This document shows positions 12,867-23,782 of a stretch of 64,000 nucleotides of DNA, in pieces. Location of the stretch: contig JAHREC010000018.1 of assembly GCA_020081605.1 (NCBI GenBank), positions 2,852,001 through 2,916,000 on the forward strand. Reading direction: 5' to 3'. Numbering within the stretch: the stretch's first letter is position 1; the number at the start of each line of letters is the position of its first letter. Source of the stretch: Albifimbria verrucaria (Eukaryota > Ascomycota > Sordariomycetes > Hypocreales > Stachybotryaceae). Position numbers and translations under genes: made by a program. A model generated the notes under the pieces. That model was not told where the DNA came from and did no database searches. It saw only the letters and a program-made list of their open reading frames with translations.

Positions 12867-13356
12867 GATCCGCCTTTCTTTTTGCCTTGGAAGTTGATTT
12901 ATTCTATTCTTTTTGTTGGTCTTTTGACATTTCTTTTTAAGACGAAGCTGTCGTGACAATAGACGAGGTGAGTAAATGATACTTGTCTTGCTTGCATACT
13001 GTTGGCAGCAGCGTGTTGTGTTAGTAACCACAAGGCAAGTTCCCCGTCAAATGTGCCAAAAATGTACCAGACCCTTGTTCCGTGCCAGGTACCCCTAATG
13101 TACCTTATCTGACCAACATTGCGTATGTCGAATCCACCCCTGAACAAATTCGAGGACCCACGCCGGCCAAGATAAATCTTAGGAGTTACCACGCGGCCAT
13201 TCCAACCATCATGCGCATCTGGCAACGTTGAACCTACAGCTTCCCACTGATGTTTTTCGCCAATTCGATACTTTTCGGCTCGCTCGATTTATAGCCGGCG
13301 CCTCCGCACCCTCACTCTGCAGCCGTCCTGTCTGATGACAGCACGCAACCGCCATC
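12867..13356. other. ERD1 upstream region
   Basis: Contains the Pol III terminator-like T tract just after the tRNA, then sequence without a supported gene up to the ERD1 ATG. It likely holds the ERD1 promoter. Confidence 0.5.
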
Positions 13357-14625
13357 ATGGACGGTGATCCTGCGGTCGAGTCTGGACTTGACTCCTTTAG
13401 CCTGGCCTTTCCTCTGCCGTATCGCGTGGGCTTCATTGTCACGCTGGGTAAGTGCAGGCTTCATCTCACGGTGTCGACTTTTGCTGACCTCTGAATCAAG
13501 CTGTCTGGGGCTGGGGGTTAACCTCCACCACCTCTCCCGCATGAAGATCGATGTTCCCTCCTGATACGATACCCCGGACGACCCTCGGCGCAACACATAC
13601 CGCACCACTACACGACGTATCGGCTCGCCACCGTTCTGTCTGGCCTGTTTGCTATCTCAATCACCCTGTTCTGGCTCCTGACATGGGGCATCCTCGCGTG
13701 TTGTCGCCTACGATTGGCTGCCCATCACCTACCTGGTCGCCTTCGTTGCCGTCTTCTTCATGCCTCTGCGCAACCTCCCGACCGCCGGACGCCGCCGCCT
13801 CATGGCCATGCTGCGCCGTGTCATCATTGGCGGGATCGCCGAGGCGCAGGACGGCAAGTTTGGGGATGTCTTGCTGGCTGACGTGCTAACGTCGTACGCC
13901 AAGGTCTGCGGTGATCTCTACGTGACCATCTGCATGTTTCTGACACCCGGTTCATCGTCGACGAGCCGGCCGGACCGGAACTGCGGCGGTATCATCGTGG
14001 TACCGCTGCTCATGGCGACACCAAACTTGATCCGGTTTCGGCAGTGCATCATCGAGTACCTGCGCGTGCGCCGTGCCCCGTACAAGGAGTCCACGGGATG
14101 GGGAGGGCAGCACCTGGCCAACGCGCTCAAGTACTCGACGGCATTTCCCGTCATCATTACGAGCTCGCTGCAGCGGAACATTGAGAACCCGGACACGAAG
14201 GCGGCTCTGAACAAGATGTGGCTGGTCGCCGTCTTGGTCAATTCTTTATATTCCTTCTACTGGGACGTCGCTAAGGATTGGGATATGACATTATTTTCGA
14301 GCCGGAAGGAACGTGGATCACCTCACCGGCCCTGGGGCTTAGGGACCGCCTAATCTTCCGTCCTATCAACATCTACTATGTAGTTATTGTTCTTGATCTT
14401 ATGCTTCGCTGTACATGGTCGATGAAGCTAAGTCAACACCTTGACAAGTTCAGCGATTTCGAAAGCGGCATCTTTCTTATTGAGTTCCTCGAGGTATTCC
14501 GGCGTTGGATATGGATCTTTCTTCGGGTGGAGACAGAGTGGATTAGGAGCACACCGACCGGCTTAGGGGCCGACGATATCCTGTTGGGTGAGCTGCTGGG
14601 GAAGGATGACTCTGACGATGACTAG
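13357..14625 (+). CDS. ERD1: ERD1-like EXS-domain Golgi membrane protein
   Basis: Two exons, 13357-13447 and 13501-14625. The product is a polytopic EXS-domain protein like yeast Erd1, a Golgi protein needed for retention of lumenal ER proteins and glycosyltransferase recycling. Visible are the N-terminus FPLPYRVGFIVTL, a hydrophobic segment (LSGLFAISITLFWLLTW), YDWLPITYLVAFVAVFFMP, the core (TSYAKVCGDLYVTICMF; RFRQCIIEYLRVR; ALKYSTAFPVI), SFYWDVAKDWDM and a C-terminal helix pair ending LEVFRRWIWIFLRVETEW. At least four frame breaks lie near 13520, 13558, 13700 and 14330. Three fit one missing base; the one at 13700, in a G run, fits one extra or two missing bases. The tail is acidic (GKDDSDDD). 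Confidence 0.85.
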
Positions 14626-15743
14626 GGCATCGCTCTCGGAGGCAGCATCCTTTGGACGAGGGCTCACGCCCGGCGTTTGGTGATTTGCATCTGCGTGCTG
14701 GAGAGGTTACGGATGGTCTGATAGAAGGGGCGTTTACTGACTGGCCAAAAGGCCCGGGGCGCCACACGAGATTTTGGAATCATGCAAGCGACACACACAG
14801 ATAAGACGAGAATATAATCACAATCCATTTGGTGCTACGCCGATTTGCATGGATGCGAGCAAAGGCCTTTGGCCGGCTCTTGGTCCGACAATTTCACTTG
14901 ACCGAGACCAGTACCTCACCGCAATTATGATGGATCAGCTAACATTTTTTAAAAACAATAACAATAACATAAGACTTTGGCGCAGGACGACAAGGCGAGC
15001 GTGTGATGGCTCAGTCATCACCACATTCTAGGGTTCTAGGGTTCTAGGATTATGTTGACAATAGGCTTCCCTGAGACCCTCCCTTCACCCGCGTTATTGT
15101 GCAGTCATTGCTTCTTTGCGAGTGCACTCAATAGGCAACAAGACTCTTGTGAACAACAATAGCCGAACAATCACGCTCGCCGCTTGTTTTCTCCCCTCCC
15201 TCCACATCAGCGCTCAGCCCAGCCAAGTTTGCCGCACGGCCTCGTTTCCGCGGGGTTTGTGTGTGGAGCCACCCCATCAGAGGCTGACTGGAGGTCGTGT
15301 ATTGGCTGGTGGCCGCCGTCTTTGGTGGTTCATAGACGGGTAGCGTCTTACACAGTCTGACAATAGCAAGAGGAAGGCCCGTCCTTGGGAAGAGCGGTCG
15401 GCGCCGACATTCACAGCCTCTCCGCCGCTCACTGTCCTACAAGGGCAGTCCTATTAATGATGCAATGCTGCCGTTTACGGGTCCTGAATTATTTCATCCT
15501 GGCTTTATTTGAGTGTTGCGCCGACCCGTGCTTGGGAGCAAACAGAACAGTCTCCTTTCCTTGACTTGCCATCTCTTCTATTCTACCTTACACTTACACG
15601 CATTCTGGGTGACATGGTCTCACAAACAGCAGCACCGCTTCGTGGCATGATAGTGCCCCGACCGCTGCCTGAATCAAGGACGAGTTTGCCTCACCGAAAG
15701 CAATCAACTAGCGGGGGACAAGGGCTGCGCTGAGTGACGGACG
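14626..15743. other. Intergenic region, ERD1 to 15.7 kb gene
   Basis: No supported gene. It contains a small GGGTTCTA repeat (listed separately) and probably the promoter of the next gene. Confidence 0.5.
15027..15048 (+). repeat. Short tandem repeat, GGGTTCTA unit
   Basis: The octamer GGGTTCTA/TTCTAGGG is repeated nearly three times. It is a simple-sequence patch in intergenic DNA and not a telomere repeat (TTAGGG) in the usual form. Confidence 0.6.
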
Positions 15744-17186
15744 ATGTCGTCGCCTGAGCCAGCGTCCATGCAGGGCGACGCAGCCCTCGTCTCTCGTCCA
15801 CCTGCGACGACGGTCCGGCGCACTTCCTGCGACATGCAGCGAACCTGCGACCGACTCTGGACATCTCCGTCTAGGCGATACAGCGATTCCGCGCTTGCAG
15901 GGCTTCTCTTACTCAACTACGAATTGCCAAGTCAGGCGTCGCCGCTTACGTTGGTCGAGATGGACCATGTGCATAGACTAAGTGCAGATATTGCCAAATC
16001 GGGCCACCCTTTCAGCCCCCAAACCCAGAAGAGGCAGAGAAGTACGCCCATAAGCCGCCTCCGCCGTTGCCTTCACCCAGCTATTTTAGGAAGAGGGACT
16101 CTTCATCGTCGAGCATGGGTTCTGGGTTACGAATAACGTCACCGGATGAGAACGCAGAAGGTCCGGCCATGTTGCCACCTTCAACACAGCGCGATCCGTC
16201 TTCTCACCATAATAACATGCTACAACCAAAGACTCATCACCATGCGACTGGTAACCGCTCTTCGCGAAAGGTTATGCAGATTACCGGTCACCAGCTCGAC
16301 ACCATGGAACACTCACCTATGAAATCAGCCCGCATCAGGAAACCGCTGTCAACCATGTCACTGTCCGAATCTGGATGGGCAGCGTTTGGCGGTTCGGCTG
16401 CGCTGAGAATGGGATATTTCGACCAGAAAGAGGAGAGCAGCTCTGTGCCGCCGCTGCTCGAGGTCGACCGCGAGGGCAGCTCCAAGAGCCACGATTCCTG
16501 GGAGCCTGTCTCTCCAGATGCTGCCCAGCCGGCGCCGTGGTTAAGCTGATGCAACCGTTGCAGAAGCCCAGCATGATTCTGATTTCTCAGGTCGAGCAGC
16601 TTCGATAGACAGCGATTCGAAAGTGAGAGAGCTGTTTCAACTGCACTCAAACGACCTTGAGGTAGCGTGGAGCTACCACACAATTGCAAGTGAGCTGGCC
16701 GCTCCCAAGAGGCCGGCAACAAGCCATGCGCCGGAGGAGACTACACGGCACTCTTTCCAACCGAAGCCGCTACGATTCACCAAGCTTCTACATTCCGACC
16801 CTTCTCGACGATTGCGTAGCACGCTACCTGCCATCGTCACATCACTTGAGCCGCGGCCGGCGAGCCGCTACCGGGAGAAGACGAAATCCATCACGGCGCA
16901 CCCGGATAGCGTCGGCGGCACAGCGCGGCCCGCCACCGCAGCAAGCGCAACACGACAAGCGCCACCACAAAGCGCGTTCGACGAGAGCGACTCGGAGGAC
17001 GACGAGCAAGGCCGCTGGGGCGGCAGCCCGGGGTTCAAAGACTGGCTTGCGCGCCGGAGCGGAGATGGATATACCTTCGGGCACTCTCCGACCAGACGGA
17101 GGTCCAGCGAGCTGAGTAAGCCAAGCCTTGTGGCAAAGACAGGAGGGCACATGAGAGGATTGCTGGGGCGCAAAAAGCAGGGATAA
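15744..17186 (+). CDS. Uncharacterised Ser/Pro-rich, probably disordered fungal protein
   Basis: I do not recognise a domain. Coding character is suggested by long open stretches that connect if single bases are restored: MSSPEPASMQGD onward to about 16005, then PPNPEEAEKYAHKPPPP through HDSWEPVSPDAAQP to about 16545, then AEAQHDSDFSGRAAS through the end. The last part contains a recognisable-looking segment VRELFQLHSNDLEVAWSYHT, an Arg/Ser-rich region, an acidic cluster (DESDSEDDEQG) and a basic C-terminus (LLGRKKQG). There are at least two frame breaks, near 16005-16020 and 16540. The start at 15744 is a guess; an upstream start or intron is possible. It is probably a cytoskeletal or signalling adaptor-like disordered protein, but no function is assigned. 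Confidence 0.55.
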
Positions 17187-17792
17187 CGACGAGGCTTGTT
17201 GGACGAAGTGGAATTATTACTATGTGAGAGGATTGGGAAAGAATGGCTACGGACAAAGGTGGATGGGTGGGTGGGAGGCGGTTTGAATTTGCTTACCTCA
17301 TTTGGACCGATACCAACAGCGCTTGACACGGGAATGATATTTCTATCCGAGGTGTTTGGGGCGTTGAGAGATAACAGAGCACATAGATGGGAGAGAGGGA
17401 TACTGGCTAGCACAGGAGCTATTACTATTGCTATTGCTATTACTTTGTAAGAATAAATTCGTTCGTTATCATGGCCCAAGACTGCTGTCATCGTTGCCAT
17501 GTAAGTACCTACTAACCTACCTGCATATCGTGTACAGCGCTGTAGCAACAAGTTAGTTAGCGGGTTAGTGAAGCAAGATTAGTGCCCCTCCCCGCAATGC
17601 TATTGCATATCTCAACTCGGAACCTCGGCTGTTCCCGTTACTACAACCAGCGCAGAGCCTCCGTCTGGACTCTCCACACCTCTTCCCTCCCCGATCACCG
17701 GAGTCCCCAGATCCAACTCCGACGTGCCGGCCGGAACGGTGGATTTTCCCTTTGCTTCTTGGCTGCGAGACAAAGGGGCCAGGCAAAGGAAA
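17187..17792. other. Intergenic region upstream of the Nudix gene
   Basis: No supported gene. A short ATTACTATTGC-type repeat lies near 17419-17445. The open frame at 17594-17790 could be an N-terminal extension of the Nudix gene, but shows no conserved content. Confidence 0.45.
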
Positions 17793-19168
17793 ATGACCGA
17801 GGCGCCCACCCAGGAGCCTCTCAGCACTGGCGCAAATTCAGAAGCCCTCACCGATATTGACGTCCAGCACGTCCAGGAGCACCTTCAGCATATCTCATAC
17901 GACGGTGCTTCGTTGTACTATGATGCTTCGACCATGGCGAGCTTGAGCCCATTTTCTGCTGTAAGTCTTCGGGCACCTGGTCCTAGGGGTGTTGCTGATG
18001 GAGTGAAACCTACGTGACATGTCAATGTATCATCTGCCATGACCATGGCGTCTTATACCCATGCCCTCCTACGATTTCCACTCTCCGCCACTCTCACAGT
18101 GAACAAGGCTAATATGAATTCATCTAAAGGCTGCCATAGCCCGACTTCGGGCATACAAGGCACCCCCATTCAATCTTTGGGACAAGCTTCCCGCCCGCAA
18201 GCGCGCAGCTGTCTTGGTCCTCCTGTACGCCGACCGATGGGGCGATCTCAGGGTGGTCATCACGATGCGAGCTGCCAGCTTGCGCAGCTTTTCTGGTCAT
18301 GCAGCCCTGCCTGGTGGAAAGGCAGACAGCGTCCATGAGACTCCATGTAAGTTGTTGTCTCGTCGAATACCGCATGGAGACTCTCTTGACTGTGAATCTT
18401 GAAGTGAATTTCAAGTCACACGAAACATGAGCCCTTTTACATGGCTTTGTACTAAGTATGACTTAGATCAAATAGCCCGTAGAGAGGCATACGAGGAAAT
18501 TGGCTTACCGATGGATGATTCACGAATACCTAAACCATTTCGCATTGAACAGCTCTGCTATCTGCCGCCCTCCTTGGCCAGGACTCATCTAGTTGTCACC
18601 CCTGCGTGGCCTTTCTTCACGCCGACCGCAAGTCCCCGGATGAGCCAGCGCCGTCCGTCGAGGAAACCATGATACCTCGGTTAGACGCCAGGGAGGTAGC
18701 CGCCGTGTTTAGCGCTCCCTTCTACAACTTTCTCAAGATGAAAGACCTCCCACCCCGACCTGGCGAGATTCTCCTCCTGGCTTCTGGTACGACGGCTCGT
18801 GGATGAAATGGCAGGACAGGCCCTGGCGAGTGCACAACTTTTACGTACCAGTCAACAATCAGAAAGTCTCAAAGCCACGCAGGAACAGCACGCAAGGTAA
18901 CCTCGCCGAAAAGCTCGAGGAGGAGGAGCAGCGGGATGGGCGGTTCAAGGTCTGGGGCATGACGGGCAGATTGCTGGTGGATGCGTCGCGCATCGCTTAC
19001 GGCGAGGAGCCAGAGATGGAGCACAACGACACGTACGGCGATGCGGAAATCATCGAGATTGCCGATTCCCAAGGCCTTTTCAATGAAGTAGGGAGCCGAG
19101 GAAGCCAGAGGATGGGGGCCGGCGAAGATGTAGAACAGAGCAATCTGTGCTTAAATAGACTATTTTGA
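17793..19168 (+). CDS. PCD1: Nudix hydrolase, PCD1/NUDT7-like coenzyme A diphosphatase
   Basis: Three exons: 17793-17960, 18130-18346 and 18467-19168. The Nudix box is assembled across intron 2: GHAALPGGKAD with HETP, then QIARREAYEEIGL, carrying the REAYEE metal-binding core. The upstream LPARKRAAVLVLLY fits the CoA-diphosphatase subfamily, which hydrolyses CoA and oxidised CoA to phosphopantetheine and 3',5'-ADP, in yeast within peroxisomes. No C-terminal SKL-type signal is seen (the end is NRLF). Two single-base losses occur, near 18602 (VVTP to VAFLHAD) and 18777 (EILL to GFWYDGSW). With both restored the ORF is 363 codons. A start upstream of 17793 cannot be excluded. The C-terminal half has a charged coil (LAEKLEEEEQRDG). 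Confidence 0.85.
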
Positions 19169-19617
19169 AATCCGCAGCATTTATTATGAATCCATGAAAG
19201 CAGAGTGGGATGGCTTATATAGTTATGAAGAATAAGGATCTAGACGTTGATGAATTAGGAAACTCCTCGATTGGGAAGTCGTGTTGTTGCTAGCAACAGA
19301 TGCTCCAAACGATTTTCTTCGGCAATGCTTCTCTTTTCCTACGCTTTTCCTGCGTTATGCCTTCGGTATTCCTTTGGTTTTCCTTCGCCTTTCCTTCGCG
19401 TTTGATTACAGAAAACCCAGGTTGACAACACGGATTTAGACGTTAGAACGGATGATAATAACCTTGCATGATAAACTCATGTATGATGTGAAGTAACAGT
19501 GGGAGATACTCCATATGATCCAATTGCTATCTAATAACACCCCTGTTCAAAATAGAGCGTTTCCTACATCGCCTATGCGTTAATGACAAGTATTATCTTT
19601 CGTAGCTTGATTTGGCT
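19169..19617. other. Convergent intergenic region
   Basis: AT-rich 3' flanks of the Nudix gene and the copper transporter. A degenerate TTTCCTTCG-like patch lies at about 19330-19400. No gene is seen. Confidence 0.55.
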
Positions 19618-20435
19618 TTAATGGCAAGCGTTATCCTTGGTAGCAGATGTGTCCTTCCCAAATACAAGGTATCCAATAAAAGCGCCCAGCGACACAGCAA
19701 TCATAACCCATCCGTTGTAAGTCATGAAAACAAGCCTGAAGACCAGTCAATATGTCTACGAGGAAACCGAGCAAAGATTGGTTTATTACGCACATCAGCA
19801 TAAACGCCCAGAAATTCTGGAAAGCGTAGAGTACGGCCTTGATGACGTGGGCGCTCTTGGCGGCCTGGGGCTGGTTTTGTCCTGAGAGGAGGAAGGGTGT
19901 GTTCTCAGTAACGGATTCATCGCCTCAACAGAGAACTTGACTTAGCAAACTTGGCACCAGGGAGCAAAAGGCGTCCCAAGGAAAGAATGAAAGCACAGGA
20001 AACAAGCCGGAGTGTAAAGCAGACGTGCGTCTTGCTCAAGGGTCGAGACGGCGTAGGCAAGGAGGGGGAGGAGAGCCAGCTTACTGGGCATGGTCTGGAT
20101 GCGCTTGGCAACGGCGGCTTCGTAGCTTCGGGAGATGGAGCGCAGGGCTTCGTAGCCGACGGCGATGAGGACGACGGCAATGAGGGAGAAGATGAGGGAA
20201 GTGGTCGAGCGGATGTGCCATTGGCGGAAGACGATGCACAGGTTGTCCGTGTCCCAGTTGAAGAGCATCTGGTAGAGGAGTGGTCAGCGGCGCGCGCTGC
20301 TTCGGTAGGGGCTTGGAAGAGCAGAAGAGGGATGATGTTTCTTACGTTCATGCTGCACATGTCGCCCATGCCGCCATCACCGTGGCCGCCGTGGCCGTGA
20401 TCCATGTGCGAATGGTCCATGTGCGAGTGGTCCAT
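19618..20435 (-). CDS. Ctr-family copper transporter
   Basis: Four exons on the minus strand: 20435-20346, 20268-20085, 19923-19794 and 19735-19618, giving an unbroken 173-residue protein. The N-terminus is a Met/His copper-binding region (repeated MDHSHMDH, then HGHGGHGDGG). It is followed by CSMNMLFNWDT and the first membrane segment (TSLIFSLIAVVLIAVGYEAL), then YAFQNFWAFMLMLVFMTYNG with the MxxxM pore motif of TM2, and TM3 with GAFIG (GxxxG). These are hallmark Ctr features: trimeric high-affinity Cu(I) uptake or vacuolar release. It is most like fungal Ctr4/Ctr2 by length. This is one of the few genes here without a frame break. It is divergent from BNA1. Confidence 0.92.
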
Positions 20436-20856
20436 CTCGACGAGTCGTTCTGTAGATAGCCAAGGGTAAGGGTAACCTGCGAGGCAGCAAAGGGGGAAGA
20501 ATACAAGAGACGGAGATGGATCGCGATCCGAAGGTCTGACGGCTATGTACTCCAGAAGAAAAAGAGATGCGCAAGTTTAAGCTAGTTTTCGAAGGGCTGG
20601 ATGAGGAGAAGGGCGCATGGTCGGACGGCGGTAGGACGATGATGAGACAGCTCAGACGTGGAACGACCCCTGTGAGCCAGGGACCTCGCCCACTATCGAT
20701 ATGCTAAGAGGGAGCTAAGCTCCTGGATGGGTGGGCCCAAGCGATTCGCCATGTCTCGGATGAAGAGTACGTTAATCTGTGGACGCTGCAAATTTAGCGA
20801 GATGGATAGCATAAAATTTCGTAGTAAATGCTGTATATAGTACCCTTGAATTCTAT

Positions 20857-20882
20857 GTATATATATATATATTTATTTATTT
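20857..20882. repeat. AT-rich microsatellite
   Basis: An alternating TATATA tract runs into TTTATTTATTT in intergenic DNA. Confidence 0.75.
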
Positions 20883-21082
20883 TCCTTCTCCTTGTTTAAT
20901 TGCTTGTTACTGCGATACCTCTCTTTGAGGACTGTGTCCGTAAACATACCTTATACATGCTGCTGATAACTAAGACACAGCTCTCTGCCTGCCTATCAGT
21001 TCAGTGGCTGCTCAACGGCTCAAGGGTCTAGGCACACACAGCTCGCTCGCCCGTTTTATCGATAAGCCAACCAGCCGTATGT

Positions 21083-21106
21083 ACCGCACCGCACCGCACC
21101 GCACCG
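21083..21106. repeat. ACCGC pentanucleotide repeat
   Basis: About five tandem copies of ACCGC/CGCAC, in the upstream region of BNA1. Confidence 0.75.
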
Positions 21107-21441
21107 ATCCCGAGAGGGAGGGGTGGAGGGGCACACAGCACGACTCGACACGACATTGGTTCGTCAATCGGCCGGTGACCAAATGCAGTACCATTGGTAC
21201 TCCGAAATTGCCGGTGGTTTCCTTTGCGACGCCAGTTAGTTAGCCAAGTACCTCGAACGGTGACTCGGTTTCTAAGCTTAACACCCGCTCACGCCTCTTC
21301 GTAACAGCTCGTGTATTAGCTCCAGGCACTCCGTGGAGCTTACAAAACTGCTCCTTGAACACAAAAACACAAATCTCAGCTGTCACAACTCCCACCAAGA
21401 ACCTATTCACTGCAGGCCACGCACCTACCAAGCCCCTCGCA

Positions 21442-22143
21442 ATGCTTGGCCCTCCAGTAAACCTCCCCAAGTGGTGAGTCGTCACGCTCTGTCAGCAACC
21501 ATCGCAAGTCAACGTTGTCTCACAACCCTTCGATTCTGGCTCTAGGCTTGAGGAGAACTCTCATCTGCTTCAACCCCGATCAACAACTACTGCGTCTACA
21601 ATGACGACTTCAGTGTCATGGTAACAACTCCCAGCTCTCCCTCTCACTCACATTTGATATACATGTTATGCCAGGCCATGAGCCATGACCTCTGACTCTT
21701 CCTCCCCCAGATCGTCGGTGGCCCCAACGCCCGTACCGACTACCACATCAACCAGACCCCGAGTGGTTCTACCAGTACAAGGGCGCCATGATACTCAAGG
21801 TCGTCGACGACGGCGTCTTCCGCGACATCGTCATCCGCGAGGGCGACATGTTCCTGCTGCCCGGCAACACTCCCACAACCCCGTGCGCTTCGCCAACACG
21901 GTCGGCGTCGTCCTCGAGCAGCGCCGCCCTCCCGACTCGCTCGACCGCATGCGCTGGTACTGCGCCTCCTGCGGCGAGATCGTTCACGAAGCTGCCTTCC
22001 ACTGCACCGACCTCGGCACCCAGATCAAGGCCGCCGTCCAGGACTTCAAGAACGACGACCAGAAGCGCACGTGCCAAAAGTGCGGTCAGTTAGCTGACTG
22101 GGCACCGAAACCGGGTTCCATACAGGATCCGAACCTGGCTTGA
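21442..22143 (+). CDS. BNA1: 3-hydroxyanthranilate 3,4-dioxygenase
   Basis: Three exons: 21442-21473, 21546-21620 and 21711-22143. The enzyme opens the ring of 3-hydroxyanthranilate in the kynurenine route to NAD. Visible are [19 protein letters not shown], the cupin segment [19 protein letters not shown] with the His and Glu iron ligands, [16 protein letters not shown] with the third His, and a C-terminal rubredoxin-like site formed by CASCGE and CQKCGQ. Three single-base losses occur, near 21578, 21763 and 21872, all in C runs. Restoring them gives 181 codons, the family size. It ends tail-to-tail with the FAHD1-like gene. Identity is secure from the iron ligands and the C-terminal four-Cys site. 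Confidence 0.92.
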
Positions 22144-22324
22144 GATCAAGAGTAGCTCGTAGTCAAAGTCAAGTCTATTTCCCTGGCATAGAGTTGTTGC
22201 GCGTTTGGCGCAAACTCGTGGACGAGAGAATCTCATGTATCTCAAACCAAAGTACATATACAAAAATGCACATATTCGAGCATACTTCTCCTCCGTAATC
22301 CTACACCCCTCTCATCTCCCTCCC

Positions 22325-23215
22325 TTAGGTCTCGCTGAAGACGTACGACGAAGGCGACTCCTCGACAGGCACCTCAATCTTACCCTCCTCTACCTCAACG
22401 CCGTTGATCCGCACGCCCGCGCGCATCACGTCGCCGGGGTTCACGGGCCCAACACCGGCCGGCGTACCCGTCAGCACGATGTCGCCTGGGTGCAGCGTCA
22501 TGACTTTGGAGATGTCGCTTAGGATGCGGGGATCTGGTAGATCATCAGGTTTGTCGATCCCTGCTGTCGTGTCTCGCCGTTGACCTGCAGGAACAGCTCC
22601 ACGTCTTGGGGTCCTGGATCGTCGCCTTGGGGATCACGCGGCTCATGGGCAGGAACGTGTCGAAGCCCTTGGCGATGTCCCATGGCAGACCCTTCTTCTT
22701 GGCCTCGTTTTGGGCGTTACGCGCCGTCATGTCAATGGCCACGGCGTATGCTACTTGCCGTTAGCAGGTGAAATTTAACCCATGGCCATGGCTGAGAGAA
22801 ATGATTGATAACATGGATTCTGACGTACCCTTAATTGCCTCAAGCGCGCCTTGCCTGTCGTCCGCCTTGAGATCACGGACAATCTTACCAATGACGAGCG
22901 CCAGCTCAACCTCGTAGTGCATGTCAATGCCCTTGGGTCGCAGACACGCGCCCTCACCAGGCAACACAATCGACGAGGGCGGCTTCAGGAAGAAGAAAGG
23001 CTGCTTAGGCTTCGTGTTCTTCAGCTCCGCAATGTGGTCTCTACATCGCCAACAGACGCCCGTGTTAGCAAACCCAGTGAGAGCTCGGGGCACGCGTTGC
23101 TAAGCTTGAGAGAGACCTACGCGTAGTTGCGACCGATGCAGACAACCTTGCCCGCCTGCTTCAGCGATGAGCTTTGGGCGGCCATAGTGGCCATGGTCCT
23201 CCGGAGGGCGAACAT
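22325..23215 (-). CDS. FAHD1: FAHD1-like fumarylacetoacetate hydrolase family protein (acylpyruvase)
   Basis: Three exons on the minus strand: 23215-23121, 23040-22829 and 22750-22325. The N-terminus runs through [11 protein letters not shown], with DHIAELKN and [10 protein letters not shown], then the metal-site segment [12 protein letters not shown], with [22 protein letters not shown] and the C-terminal [18 protein letters not shown]. These match the FAHD1 branch of the FAH family (acylpyruvate hydrolase/oxaloacetate decarboxylase, often mitochondrial) rather than the tyrosine-pathway FAH itself. Two single-base losses, near 22606 (TWEL) and 22532 (QIPRIL), break the frame. With them restored it has 245 codons. 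ATG 23215 is followed by [10 protein letters not shown], a possible short targeting sequence. Confidence 0.88.
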
Positions 23216-23782
23216 GATTGCGGTGGTTTGGCCGACGAATTGAAGCTGGTGAGGTTCTCAACGAGTTGTTCCTTCGGATGACTTGTCGTAGTTACGAACA
23301 GCCGAGGATCGGTGCTCTCACTGTGGTGTGGGACTTAGCACTAGCATGGAGCATGGTACGGGGTACCTGCGCTGACGGCGCTTTTCCCCACCACTTTCAC
23401 TCTCCAGCTTCAAGCTACATACAGCAACGTTGAAGTAAGTAAGCGTCGTGTAGATGAACGGGTCGTATAACTACGTAGGCACTCCTTTCACAACTCCTTG
23501 TCGTGGTCATAGTATCAGCGCAAGTATCACCATCCGTCTTCACCCTCTGTCAAATACAACAAAGTCTATAATTTCAGGCCGCATCATCATGCTTATGTAA
23601 ATGCCATTCATCCAAAGCAAAAGCTCACCGGAGACCAGTTTGCCTCATGAAAGCGACCAACTCCGGAACGCCTTCCAGTGCCACATGAAAGCCTATTCGC
23701 CGATTGCTCCAGGACTCCTCCTAGCGCCATCTGGAAGCCTATACACCAAATGCTTCCCAAAGTCATTCCCATGCCTTTTCCG
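23216..23782. other. Intergenic region between FAHD1-like gene and cullin-3
   Basis: The FAHD1-like promoter side and the cullin-3 3' flank; both genes read leftward. No supported gene is seen. Confidence 0.55.

Larger units (their letters stand above)
20436..21441. promoter_or_regulatory. Divergent intergenic region between the copper transporter and BNA1
   Basis: About 1 kb separates the two start codons and should contain both promoters. It holds an AT dinucleotide tract and a CGCAC repeat (listed separately). I looked for copper-sensor-like elements and cannot name one with confidence. Confidence 0.5.

Noticed and set aside
15027..15048. Telomere-like repeat
   Set aside because: The unit is GGGTTCTA, not TTAGGG, with fewer than three copies in the interior of a gene-rich contig.
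11119..19168. Peroxisomal gene cluster (PEX10 plus PCD1-like Nudix)
   Set aside because: The two genes are 5.5 kb apart with ERD1 and another gene between, and the Nudix protein shows no C-terminal peroxisomal signal.
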